10,105 nucleotides of DNA from an uncultured Azospirillum sp. (GCA_947383875.1 CANDEX010000057.1:1-10105), one strand, 5' to 3'. Shown: positions 1 to 6,219, counted from the stretch's first letter. The notes: a model not told the origin generated them from the sequence alone. A program made the numbers and translations.

Positions 1-1257
1 GCTGTTATTGATTACTTGCCGTCTCCGCTGGATATTCCGGCTATTGAAGGCGTAAAACCGGGAACTGAAGAAGTTATTGAACGTCGTCCGGATGATAACG
101 CGCCGTTGTCTGCTCTGGCATTCAAAATCATGAATGACCCGTTTGTCGGTTCTTTGACCTTTACCCGTATTTATTCGGGTACAATGACTGCCGGTTCTTA
201 TATCTATAACTCTGTTAAAGATAAGAAAGAACGCGTCGGTCGTATGTTGTTGATGCATGCTAACAAACGTGAAGATTTAAAAGAAGCTCATGCCGGTGAT
301 ATCGTTGCTTTGGCTGGTTTGAAAGACACAACAACGGGTGATACCTTGTGTGAAGCTTCAAATCCGATTGTTTTGGAAAACATGGAATTCCCGGATCCGG
401 TTATTCAGTTGGCTGTTGAACCGAAAACTAAAGCTGACGTTGAAAAAATGGGATTGGCTTTGTCTCGTTTGGCAATGGAAGATCCTTCTTTCCGCGTTTC
501 TTCTGACCCCGATTCCGGTCAAACCATCATCAGCGGTATGGGTGAATTGCACCTCGAAATTATCGTTGACCGTTTGAAACGTGAATTCAAAGTTGAAGCT
601 AATGTCGGTGATCCGCAAGTTGCTTATCGTGAAACCATTACCAAACCTTGTGATATTGAATATACTCACAAGAAACAGTCTGGTGGTGCCGGTCAGTTTG
701 CGAAAGTTAAAATCAAATTTGAACCGATGGAAGGTTATACCGGATTTGAATTTAACAATACCGTTGTTGGCGGTAACGTTCCTAAAGAATATATTCCGGG
801 CGTTGAAAAAGGTCTGCGTACGGCTATGGATGCCGGTGTTTTGGCCGGATATCCCGTAACCGGTGTTAAATGTACCCTTTATGATGGTGCTTATCACGAA
901 GTCGACTCGAATGTTATGTGCTTCGAAATTGCTGCCCGCGCTGCTTTCCGTGAAGGTATGCGTCAAGCAAATGCAAGATTGCTGGAGCCGATTATGAAAG
1001 TTGAAGTGGTTACTCCTGAAGAATATATGGGTGATATCATTGGTGACCTGAACTCTCGTCGCGGCTTGGTAAGCGGTATGGATCAGCGTGGTAATGCACG
1101 TGTGGTTGATGCCAGCGTACCTTTGGCTAATATGTTTGGTTATGTTAATACTCTGCGCTCTCTGTCTCAAGGACGTGCTCAGTTTACAATGGTCTTTGAT
1201 CATTATGCTGAAGTACCGCGGGAGATTGCGGAAGGTATTAAAGCCAAGAATTCATAA
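1..1257 (+). CDS. fusA: Elongation factor G, C-terminal part (5' end outside window)
   Basis: EF-G is the GTPase that translocates tRNA and mRNA through the ribosome in the cytoplasm. The reading frame is open from base 1 (A-V-I-D-Y-L-P-S-P) to the TAA at 1255-1257, giving 418 residues of a family usually near 690-700, so the GTPase domain lies to the left of the window. In the fragment, domain II starts near residue 30 ([20 protein letters not shown]), domain III near residue 130 ([17 protein letters not shown], with [12 protein letters not shown] after it), domain IV near residue 208 (YRETI, then the [10 protein letters not shown] loop) and domain V near residue 330 ([27 protein letters not shown]). 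Valine is mostly GTT, whereas tuf downstream favours GTA. The stop codon lies inside the palindrome at 1253-1374. The fusA-tuf order is that of the bacterial str operon. No frameshift or missing core motif was seen. Confidence 0.98.
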   Translation, partial: AVIDYLPSPLDIPAIEGVKPGTEEVIERRPDDNAPLSALAFKIMNDPFVGSLTFTRIYSGTMTAGSYIYNSVKDKKERVGRMLLMHANKREDLKEAHAGDIVALAGLKDTTTGDTLCEASNPIVLENMEFPDPVIQLAVEPKTKADVEKMGLALSRLAMEDPSFRVSSDPDSGQTIISGMGELHLEIIVDRLKREFKVEANVGDPQVAYRETITKPCDIEYTHKKQSGGAGQFAKVKIKFEPMEGYTGFEFNNTVVGGNVPKEYIPGVEKGLRTAMDAGVLAGYPVTGVKCTLYDGAYHEVDSNVMCFEIAARAAFREGMRQANARLLEPIMKVEVVTPEEYMGDIIGDLNSRRGLVSGMDQRGNARVVDASVPLANMFGYVNTLRSLSQGRAQFTMVFDHYAEVPREIAEGIKAKNS

Positions 1258-1374
1258 TTCATCTAATGGGATTCTAAGAGCGAAATCCGGTACTCAAATC
1301 CTCACGTACTTCTATGTACGCTCCGGTTTTCCGTTCCGTGTTTCACTCTTATTATCCTCATTATCTGATTTATG
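1253..1374. repeat. Long imperfect palindrome between fusA and tuf
   Basis: Nearly the whole fusA-tuf spacer folds on itself. The core is CGTAC (1305-1309), loop TTCTAT, GTACG (1316-1320). Further out, TAAGAGCGAAA (1275-1285) faces TTTCACTCTTA (1341-1351) with one mismatch, ATGGGAT (1266-1272) faces 1354-1361 with one bulge, and CATAA (1253-1257) faces TTATG (1370-1374). Mismatches are mostly short and symmetric. The core resembles those of the palindromes at 2615-2744 and 6220-6311 (shared CAYGTACT). It could act as an RNA hairpin that tunes tuf expression or protects the fusA 3' end, or it could simply be a mobile palindromic repeat. There is no T-run directly after it, so it is not a classical terminator. 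Confidence 0.7.
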
Positions 1375-1422
1375 ATTTTAAATTTTTATTTAATAACTAA
1401 TTTTAATTTGGAGTAAATCTAA

Positions 1423-2613
1423 ATGGCAAAAGAGAAATTTGAGCGGACGAAGCCGCACTGTAACATAGGTACGATTGGTCACGTAGACCACGGTAAAACC
1501 ACTTTAACAGCCGCAATCACCAAAGTATTGGCCGAAGAAGGCGGAGCCAGCTTCACAGCTTATGATCAAATCGATAAAGCACCAGAAGAAAAAGCTCGCG
1601 GAATTACCATTTCTACCTCACACGTAGAATATGAAACCCCGAATCGTCACTATGCACACGTAGACTGCCCGGGTCACGCTGACTATGTTAAAAACATGAT
1701 TACCGGTGCAGCTCAGATGGATGGAGCAATCTTGGTTGTGTCTTCAGCAGACGGTCCGATGCCGCAAACTCGTGAACACATCTTGTTGGCACGTCAGGTA
1801 GGCGTTCCTGCTTTGGTTGTTTACATGAACAAAGTAGACCAAGTAGATGATCCTGAATTGTTGGATTTGGTAGAAATGGAAATCCGTGACCTGTTGTCAT
1901 CTTATGACTTCCCTGGTGATGATATTCCTATCGTAAAAGGATCAGCTTTGGCAGTATTGGAAAATGGCGATGCTAAAATCGGTCATGATTCCATCATTGA
2001 ATTGATGAAAGCCGTAGATGCTTACATTCCGCAACCGGAACGTCCGAAAGATCAACCGTTCTTGATGCCGATTGAAGATGTATTCTCTATTTCCGGTCGT
2101 GGTACAGTTGTTACCGGTCGTGTAGAACGTGGTGTATTGCACGTAGGTGATGAAATCGAAATCGTGGGTATTAAACCGACACAGAAAACCACCTGTACCG
2201 GTATTGAAATGTTCCGCAAATTGTTGGATCAAGGTGAAGCCGGCGATAACATCGGTGTTCTGTTGCGTGGTACCAAGAGAGAAGAAGTAGAACGTGGTCA
2301 AGTTTTGGCTGCTCCTGGTTCAATCACACCGCACACAGATTTCACTTGCGAATGCTATATTTTGACGAAAGAAGAAGGTGGTCGTCATACTCCGTTCTTC
2401 AGCAACTATCGTCCTCAGTTCTATTTCCGTACAACAGACGTTACCGGTTCAATTGAATTGCCGGAAGGTACCGAAATGGTAATGCCTGGAGATAACATCC
2501 GCATGACAGCAAAATTGATTCACCCGATTGCGATGAACGAAGGTCTGCGTTTTGCTATCCGTGAAGGTGGTAGAACTGTTGGTGCAGGTGTTGTATCTAA
2601 AATTATAAAGTAG
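1423..2613 (+). CDS. tuf: Elongation factor Tu
   Basis: EF-Tu delivers aminoacyl-tRNA to the ribosomal A site as a GTP complex. The protein is full length at 396 aa. GTPase motifs are intact: GHVDHGKT at 19-26 (P-loop), the switch I segment [12 protein letters not shown] at 59-70, DCPGH at 81-85, NKVD at 136-139 and GSAL at 173-176. Domain 2 follows at about 205-300 ([17 protein letters not shown]) and domain 3 at about 305-396, ending in [15 protein letters not shown]. The start at 1423 is supported by GGAG at 1410-1413, nine bases upstream, and by the conserved [14 protein letters not shown] terminus. The ITIST spelling of switch I is typical of alphaproteobacterial EF-Tu as I recall it. 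The gene follows fusA after a 165-bp spacer filled by a palindrome. Valine codons are rich in GTA compared with fusA. Confidence 0.98.
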   Translation: MAKEKFERTKPHCNIGTIGHVDHGKTTLTAAITKVLAEEGGASFTAYDQIDKAPEEKARGITISTSHVEYETPNRHYAHVDCPGHADYVKNMITGAAQMDGAILVVSSADGPMPQTREHILLARQVGVPALVVYMNKVDQVDDPELLDLVEMEIRDLLSSYDFPGDDIPIVKGSALAVLENGDAKIGHDSIIELMKAVDAYIPQPERPKDQPFLMPIEDVFSISGRGTVVTGRVERGVLHVGDEIEIVGIKPTQKTTCTGIEMFRKLLDQGEAGDNIGVLLRGTKREEVERGQVLAAPGSITPHTDFTCECYILTKEEGGRHTPFFSNYRPQFYFRTTDVTGSIELPEGTEMVMPGDNIRMTAKLIHPIAMNEGLRFAIREGGRTVGAGVVSKIIK

Positions 2614-2614
2614 T

Positions 2615-2744
2615 CTAAAAGCTCAGTATTTGGGCTTCTAGCGCAAAAAACTACAGAACGGTCGAAATTCATGTACTGAAGTGTACAGTAGAATTTCGAC
2701 CGCTTTGTTTTTCACGTTATAAGCCTCAAATCTTGAGCTTTTAG
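2615..2744. repeat. Long nested palindrome directly after tuf
   Basis: Starting two bases after the tuf stop, 130 bp folds into one hairpin. The outer stem CTAAAAGCTCA (2615-2625) pairs perfectly with 2734-2744 over 11 bp. Next, TTTGGGCTT (2629-2637) pairs with AAGCCTCAAA (2721-2730) with one bulge. A short stem joins 2642-2651 to 2707-2716. The inner stem CGGTCGAAATTC (2659-2670) is perfectly complementary to 2691-2702 (12 bp). At the tip, TGTAC (2672-2676) and GTACA (2683-2687) flank TGAAGT. The tip matches the palindrome near 6256, sharing ATTCATGTACT. No target-site duplication was seen. It probably folds in the tuf transcript, possibly to stabilise the 3' end. It is best classed as a palindromic intergenic repeat. 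Confidence 0.8.
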
Positions 2745-2772
2745 GACAGAGCCTCGAGGAGGTTTATTATAG

Positions 2773-2865
2773 ATGGCAAAAATGCCAACAGAGAAATTTA
2801 TGCGCTATGGTGTGTACCGTGTCGAAAATCAACGTCGCAGCACACATAATTTATTTCTACTTTAG
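2773..2865 (+). CDS. Possible 30-aa peptide after tuf, unrecognised
   Basis: A short frame encodes 30 residues beginning MAKMPTEKFMRYGVYRVENQ and ending RRSTHNLFLL, with TAG at 2863-2865. It has one of the strongest SD sequences in the window, AGGAGG at 2757-2762, ten bases before the ATG, and a terminator eight bases after the stop. That context argues for real translation. The peptide is basic, has no clear signal peptide or membrane segment, and I do not recognise it. In many related bacteria rpsJ (ribosomal protein S10) follows tuf, but this is not the S10 N-terminus. It may be a genuine small protein, a leader peptide, or the 5' remnant of a gene broken when the str and S10 operons were separated. 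Confidence 0.4.
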   Translation: MAKMPTEKFMRYGVYRVENQRRSTHNLFLL

Positions 2866-2872
2866 AGAATTA

Positions 2873-2905
2873 AAAAAAGAGGGTTCGAAAAGAAACCTCT
2901 TTTTT
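2873..2905 (+). terminator. Intrinsic terminator after the 30-codon ORF
   Basis: AAAAAAGAGGGTT (2873-2885) pairs with AACCTCTTTTTT (2894-2905) with one bulged G and a short A-rich loop. The T-run is part of the 3' arm. It would end the fusA-tuf transcript and, because of the A-run on the left arm, may also work in the other direction. Confidence 0.85.
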
Positions 2906-2974
2906 GTTGCTTTTACTCATCTCAAAAATCGGGTTGCGGATAACGAGGCGTGAATGTAATTGTTATGCCTTAAA

Positions 2975-3009
2975 GTCATAGCGAGGAACAGAGTGACGAA
3001 GCTATCTCG
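2975..3009. repeat. REP-like palindromic motif
   Basis: The sequence beginning GTCATAGCGAGGAACAGAGT and ending in GAAGCTATCTCGG contains ATAGC facing GCTAT and GTCA facing TGAC. It closely resembles a dispersed intergenic palindrome I remember from many proteobacterial genomes, of the form GTCATTGCGAGGAGCG followed by CGACGAAGCAATCTC. I cannot verify copy number here. The surrounding 240 bp (2866-3105) holds the terminator at 2873-2905, this motif and the upstream module of the next gene, and no other gene that I can see. Confidence 0.5.
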
Positions 3010-3028
3010 GCCTTGAAAAACAGGACGC

Positions 3029-3077
3029 TTTTTTTGTTGTGTATTTTGTCTAAATATGGTAAATTCAGGGTAATAAA
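3029..3077 (+). promoter_or_regulatory. Shared upstream module, copy 1
   Basis: A T-run is followed by TTGTGTATTTTGTCTAA and then a GGT...AGGG(T/C)AA stretch. The same order recurs at 3446-3494 upstream of the paralogous gene, with TTGCGTATTTTGTCTAA identical over most positions. The block probably carries the promoter, with TTGTGT as a -35 and a -10 around 3055-3066, but the -10 is not clear because the two copies differ there. Conservation of the block upstream of both paralogs is the main evidence that it matters. Confidence 0.5.
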
Positions 3078-3105
3078 TAATTATTAGTTTAAAAATTCTA
3101 CAATT

Positions 3106-3405
3106 ATGAAAAAAGAAAATTTAGAGCAACTTGATTATTTTGCTCAAAATCAAGAGGTGAGAGAGGCTGTTTCAGCAAAGGTAAGTAAATCTTCAGAAAT
3201 TCTTCCCGGTATGTATATTTATGCCAACCAAAATGAAATAAATGCTGCCAAGAATAAGCTTTATGACTCCGCACTTGGACGTAATGTTTGGTTTTCTACC
3301 GAGCCCCATACTAGTCCCATGCTTGATTTTTTTATGGGTGACAGGTATAGGGGGGGAGACGATAAGTATAACGGTAACTATGTCCGGCCGGTTATTATTC
3401 TTTAA
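3106..3405 (+). CDS. Short DUF1566-like protein, internally shortened paralog
   Basis: This 99-aa protein is a paralog of the 217-aa protein that follows. Both have a short helical N-terminus (MKKENLEQLDYFAQ versus MNKKEKLEMLSYFV), a central ILPGMYxYA motif (32-40 here) and a C-terminus of the DUF1566 (Lcl C-terminal-like) type with WFST at 62-65, FFMGDRYRG at 75-83 and YVRPV at 92-96. The segment between the ILPGMY motif and the NEINAAKNKL region is missing, equivalent to about 95 residues of the neighbour, so the N-terminal half of the DUF1566 domain is absent. No SD sequence is visible before the ATG; the leader is AT-rich (CTACAATT). It has its own terminator. Function is unknown, and the missing half may leave it non-functional or a minimal variant. 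Confidence 0.6.
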   Translation: MKKENLEQLDYFAQNQEVREAVSAKVSKSSEILPGMYIYANQNEINAAKNKLYDSALGRNVWFSTEPHTSPMLDFFMGDRYRGGDDKYNGNYVRPVIIL

Positions 3406-3415
3406 ATCTAAACTT

Positions 3416-3452
3416 AAAAAAAGGAGTTCTGTGAAATCAGGACTCTTTTTTT
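3416..3452 (+). terminator. Intrinsic terminator between the two paralogs
   Basis: AAAAAAAGGAGTTCT (3416-3430) pairs with AGGACTCTTTTTTT (3439-3452) around the loop GTGAAATC, with G-U wobbles only. The T-run leads directly into the second upstream module, so each paralog looks like a self-contained transcription unit. Confidence 0.85.
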
Positions 3453-3494
3453 ATTGCGTATTTTGTCTAAGTGGTATAAGGTTAGGGCAAGAAA
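3446..3494 (+). promoter_or_regulatory. Shared upstream module, copy 2
   Basis: This is the second copy of the block at 3029-3077: a T-run, then TTGCGTATTTTGTCTAA, then GTGGTATAAGGTTAGGGCAA. TATAAG at 3475-3480 is a possible -10, but its distance from TTGCGT is only 15 bp, so the exact promoter elements are uncertain. It lies just before the 217-aa DUF1566-like gene. Confidence 0.5.
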
Positions 3495-3521
3495 CTATTA
3501 TTTACTTTAATAATTATCATT

Positions 3522-4175
3522 ATGAATAAGAAAGAAAAGTTAGAAATGCTCTCTTATTTTGTTGGAGAGTTGGGTTTGTCTCATAAGGAGGTTGCTGAAT
3601 ATCTCTTAGCAGAAGATCTTTCTGCTAAAGCAACGATGCCTCAGACGATTCTTCCCGGTATGTATGTTTATGCTGACGGACTGATTTATCCTGAGATTAT
3701 TGAGGGACGTCAGGTTATGGCGATTGTCGGCAGCGTAGACGGTTCTGACGTGTTGGCTGTTTGTCTTCAGGAGGCGTGTTTGCCATGGTCCAGCGATTGG
3801 CTGGAGGCAAAAGCAACCCAGAAAATGATCGGCGGTAAGGAAGCGACCCGTAAGATATTGGAAATCTCCCGTAAGAAACGGCAGGAGGCAGAAGCTGCTC
3901 AGTGGTGTTATGACTATGCGGAAGATGGGGTGAAACAAGGGGAAGCGTTTTTGCCATCGTTAACCGAGTTGGAAAAGCTGTTTGCCAACAAAGCCGCAAT
4001 AAATGCGTCTTTAAAAGCGTTGGGCGTTGCTTTGCTTGAGGGTTGGTATTGGTCCTCTACCGACTATTCGAGTAACATTGCGTGGTATTTGTGGATGGGT
4101 GACGGTTACAGGGGCAACTACGGCACTAAGACCGATAGCAGGTACGTTCGTCCGGTTCTAGCTTTAAAACTTTAA
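3522..4175 (+). CDS. DUF1566-like domain protein
   Basis: This 217-aa protein of unknown function ends in a DUF1566-type domain, a family related to C-type-lectin-like folds. Visible pieces are a charged helical N-terminus (1-35), ILPGMYVYADG at 43-53, the W-S-S-D pattern at 89-92, an Ala- and Lys-rich helix at 98-126, AAQWCYDYA at 125-133, LPSLTELEKLF at 144-154, YWSSTDYSSNIAWYLWMGDG at 176-195 and the terminal YVRPV at 208-212. No signal peptide or transmembrane segment is apparent, so a cytoplasmic location or non-classical export is likely. As in its upstream paralog there is no SD sequence (leader ATAATTATCATT), unlike the other complete genes in the window. A terminator follows. The family often occurs as multicopy paralogs with variable C-termini, but no reverse transcriptase or template repeat is visible here. 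Confidence 0.75.
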   Translation: MNKKEKLEMLSYFVGELGLSHKEVAEYLLAEDLSAKATMPQTILPGMYVYADGLIYPEIIEGRQVMAIVGSVDGSDVLAVCLQEACLPWSSDWLEAKATQKMIGGKEATRKILEISRKKRQEAEAAQWCYDYAEDGVKQGEAFLPSLTELEKLFANKAAINASLKALGVALLEGWYWSSTDYSSNIAWYLWMGDGYRGNYGTKTDSRYVRPVLALKL

Positions 4176-4190
4176 TTATTTACCCCTTTT

Positions 4191-4224
4191 ATCCTTCGCA
4201 ATTAACATTGCGGAGGATTTTTTT
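4191..4224 (+). terminator. Intrinsic terminator after the DUF1566-like gene
   Basis: ATCCTTCGCAAT (4191-4202) pairs with ATTGCGGAGGAT (4207-4218) around TAAC, giving 12 bp with one wobble, followed by seven T residues in all at 4218-4224. It separates the paralog pair from the DXS-like gene, which has its own promoter. Confidence 0.92.
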
Positions 4225-4253
4225 GTCTGCTAAATTTAATTTAAAAATAACTC

Positions 4254-4284
4254 TTGACTTAGAGGTAACTCTAAGAACTATATT
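4254..4284 (+). promoter_or_regulatory. MerR-type promoter with 19-bp spacer and dyad
   Basis: A -35 TTGACT (4254-4259) and -10 TATATT (4279-4284) are separated by 19 bp instead of 17. The spacer region contains the perfect 7-bp inverted repeat CTTAGAG (4258-4264), GTAA, CTCTAAG (4269-4275). A long spacer with a centred dyad is the signature of promoters activated by DNA distortion by MerR-family regulators. The sequence CTTGACTTAGAG...CTCTAAG resembles operators I associate with the thiol- and aldehyde-sensing NmlR/AdhR-like branch. No merR gene lies in the window. The DXS-like ATG is 35 bp downstream of the -10, with AGGAG at 4308-4312. Confidence 0.75.
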
Positions 4285-4318
4285 TCAAATAGTTTTAATT
4301 TAATCATAGGAGTTATTT

Positions 4319-6067
4319 ATGTCTGATTATGAAGTTCTGAATAAAATTAATTCTCCGGCAGATGTCAAAAAGTTAAATGCAGCTGAGCGCAAAGAGCTGG
4401 CGGCGGAAATGCGTGCGGCAATTTTAAATCGCGTCAGCAAAATCGGTGGTCATGTCGGGCCGAATTTGGGAACGGTGGAATTGGCGATTGCGCTACATAC
4501 TGTTTTTGATTCTCCTAAAGATAAGATTGTGTTGGATGTCAGTCACCAGAGCTATCCGCATAAATTGTTGACCGGGCGTCGGCAGGGGTTTGTCGATGAT
4601 GCGCATTTTGGAGATATTTCAGGCTATACCAATCCGGATGAAAGTGAACATGATTTGTTTATTGTGGGGCATACATCAACTTCTGTCAGTTTGGCTTCGG
4701 GTTTGGTTAAGGCCAGAGATATGCAAGGGCAAAATTTTAATGTTATTGCGGTTATCGGTGACGGTTCTCTTTCCGGCGGAGAGGCTTTTGAGGGGTTGGA
4801 TAATGCCGGAGATTTCAAATCTAACTTTATTGTAATTGTTAATGATAATGAAATGTCTATTGCTGAAAATTACGGCGGTTTGTATGGCAATTTGGCTGAA
4901 TTACGTGCGAGCAACGGACAAGCTGAAAATAATTACTTTAAGTCTTTGGGCTTTGATTATCGTTATGTGGCTGAGGGCAATGATGCAGAGGTTTTGATTT
5001 CTGTTTTGAACGAAGTGAAAGATATCAATCATCCGGTGGTGGTTCATGTTCACACATTGAAAGGAAAGGGTTATGCCTTTGCCGAGCAGAATAAAGAAAA
5101 ATTCCACTGGTCGATGCCGTTTGATATTCAAAGCGGTGAAGTAACAGTTAGCAGCGGAGCTAAAGGTTATGGTGCTTATGTGGCGGAATATCTGGATGAA
5201 CAGGCTGCTCGCAATGATAAGTTGGCGGTGATTAATGCCGGTACGCCGGGAGCTTTGGCTTTACAGGGATTCAGAGCCAAATATCCTGAGAAATATTTTG
5301 ATGTCGGTATTGCCGAAGAGCATGCTGTCGCGTTCAGTTCAGCCATGGCTAAAGGCGGGATGAAACCTGTGGCTTTGTTTTACGGTGGGTTTATTCAGAG
5401 AGCCTATGATCAGTTGTCGCAGGATTTGTGTCTGAACAAATCTCCGGCGGTTTTGGTGATTGAAGGTTGCGGCATTACCGGAATGGATATGACACATTTG
5501 AGCGTGTTTGATATTCCGTTGTTGAGTAATATTCCGAATTTGGTTTATCTGGCTCCAAGTTGTGTCGATGAGGTGAAACGGATGTTGGACTGGGCAATGG
5601 CGCAGACTGAATTTCCGGTTGCCATTCGTACGCCGGCTTCAGCCCCGCAGAATTTGGTCTATGCTCCGAAGACGGATATTGAACTCAATAAGTTTGAAGT
5701 TGTGAAACAGGGGCAAAAAGTGGCGATCTTCGGTTTGGGAAGTATGCTTTCTTTAGCTGAAAAGACGGCTGAAAATTTGGGTGAAAAAGGTATTGAGGCC
5801 ACGATTGTCAATCCGCGTTTTGCTAATGCTTTGGATGATGAACTGCTGACTTCTTTGTTGGCAAATCATGATACGGTTGTCACCATTGAAGACGGTGTTC
5901 TTGATGGCGGTTTCGGTGAGAAAATCGCTCGCTTCTATGGTGATAAAGCGGTTAAGGTTTACTGCTTCGGAGCGGCGAAAGAGTTTACTGATCGGGTTCC
6001 GGTTGAAGAACTTTATCGCCGTTATCACTTGACCCCGGAACAGATTGTTCAAAAAGTTTTGGGATAA
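4319..6067 (+). CDS. DXS-like thiamine-diphosphate enzyme (transketolase family)
   Basis: The 582-aa protein has the DXS/transketolase layout: ThDP-binding N-domain (1-270), pyrimidine-binding domain (about 280-440) and C-terminal domain (460-582). Conserved features are GGH at 43-45, SHQSYPHKLLTGRR at 75-88, GDGS at 147-150 with NDNEMS at 175-180 (the metal-diphosphate motif), FHW at 262-264, the catalytic Glu region GIAEEHA at 330-336 and QRAYDQ at 360-365. Authentic DXS condenses pyruvate with glyceraldehyde 3-phosphate and is about 620 aa. Here the DRAG motif reads EGCG (382-385) and YPRG reads TPAS (438-441), so two arginines that bind the acceptor phosphate in DXS are gone. Phrases such as SGYTNPDESEHD and HTSTSVSLASGL recall a DXS paralog group from Firmicutes. 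A different acceptor is therefore likely, and naming it dxs would be unsafe. SD AGGAG lies six bases before the ATG. It is a single-gene unit behind a MerR-type promoter. Confidence 0.85.
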   Translation: MSDYEVLNKINSPADVKKLNAAERKELAAEMRAAILNRVSKIGGHVGPNLGTVELAIALHTVFDSPKDKIVLDVSHQSYPHKLLTGRRQGFVDDAHFGDISGYTNPDESEHDLFIVGHTSTSVSLASGLVKARDMQGQNFNVIAVIGDGSLSGGEAFEGLDNAGDFKSNFIVIVNDNEMSIAENYGGLYGNLAELRASNGQAENNYFKSLGFDYRYVAEGNDAEVLISVLNEVKDINHPVVVHVHTLKGKGYAFAEQNKEKFHWSMPFDIQSGEVTVSSGAKGYGAYVAEYLDEQAARNDKLAVINAGTPGALALQGFRAKYPEKYFDVGIAEEHAVAFSSAMAKGGMKPVALFYGGFIQRAYDQLSQDLCLNKSPAVLVIEGCGITGMDMTHLSVFDIPLLSNIPNLVYLAPSCVDEVKRMLDWAMAQTEFPVAIRTPASAPQNLVYAPKTDIELNKFEVVKQGQKVAIFGLGSMLSLAEKTAENLGEKGIEATIVNPRFANALDDELLTSLLANHDTVVTIEDGVLDGGFGEKIARFYGDKAVKVYCFGAAKEFTDRVPVEELYRRYHLTPEQIVQKVLG

Positions 6068-6071
6068 TGAG

Positions 6072-6107
6072 AAAAAGGAGCCGGTTATAAGACCGGTTCT
6101 TTTTTTT
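6072..6107 (+). terminator. Intrinsic terminator after the DXS-like gene
   Basis: AAAAAGGAGCCGGT (6072-6085) pairs with ACCGGTTCTTTTT (6092 onward) around TATAAG, about 14 bp with two wobbles, followed by a run of T. It begins five bases after the stop codon and isolates the DXS-like unit from the NAD cluster. Confidence 0.94.
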
Positions 6108-6110
6108 ATG

Positions 6111-6139
6111 TTGACAGGAGGATATTCCCCTGTTAATGT
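6111..6139 (+). promoter_or_regulatory. Promoter of the NAD salvage cluster with spacer palindrome
   Basis: TTGACA (6111-6116) and TAATGT (6134-6139) are exactly 17 bp apart, a good sigma70-type promoter right after the upstream terminator. The 20-bp stretch ACAGGAGGATATTCCCCTGT (6114-6133) is an imperfect palindrome (8 of 10 half-site positions match) filling the spacer, the usual place for a repressor operator. The bound protein is unknown. Predicted transcription would start near 6146, leaving a leader of about 220 nt before the nadM-like gene. Confidence 0.7.
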
Positions 6140-6145
6140 TTTCTT

Positions 6146-6204
6146 GTTCCGGTCATCCGAAGGGCTTATGGATGAGGAATGAATAGAACTGAGCCGGTTT
6201 TTTT
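6146..6204 (+). promoter_or_regulatory. Candidate structured RNA, copy A, with overlapping terminator
   Basis: In the leader, GTTCC (6146-6150) can pair with GGAAT (6176-6180) and TCATCC (6153-6158) with GGATGA (6170-6175). A bulged GG (6151-6152) sits between them, and the loop GA plus AGGGCTTAT (6161-6169) closes the tip. The same plan recurs at 6927-6965 with different stem sequences. CCGG at 6149-6152 can instead pair with CCGG at 6194-6197, which is followed by seven T residues (6198-6204). That gives a possible terminator competing with the lower stem of the hairpin. This is the geometry of an attenuator or riboswitch. The ligand or effector is not known. Confidence 0.5.
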
Positions 6205-6219
6205 GAATTTATCTAGCTG

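Noticed and set aside
358..1203. Long open frame on the minus strand (281 codons) opposite fusA
   Set aside because: It mirrors the highly conserved fusA codons. The translation is low-complexity-like with no recognisable domain, and there is no SD sequence. The similar minus-strand frames at 1942-2301, 6304-6924 and 8526-8981 are rejected for the same reason.
1253..1374. Rho-independent terminator between fusA and tuf
   Set aside because: The hairpin is long but has no T-run directly after its 3' arm, and fusA and tuf are expected to be co-transcribed.
3106..4175. Diversity-generating retroelement target pair
   Set aside because: The C-terminal fold is reminiscent, but no reverse transcriptase, template repeat or adenine-biased variable repeat is visible in the window.
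4319..6067. Authentic DXS of the MEP pathway
   Set aside because: The fold and ThDP motifs fit, but DRAG and YPRG are replaced by EGCG and TPAS and the protein is about 40 residues short. DXS-like is the safer call.
6146..6204. Known NAD+ riboswitch classes (nadA motif or pnuC motif) or a TPP riboswitch
   Set aside because: The loop AGGGCTTAT and GG bulge do not fit what I recall of the nadA or pnuC motifs, and the TPP core (CUGAGA with ACCUGAU) is absent. The element is left unnamed.
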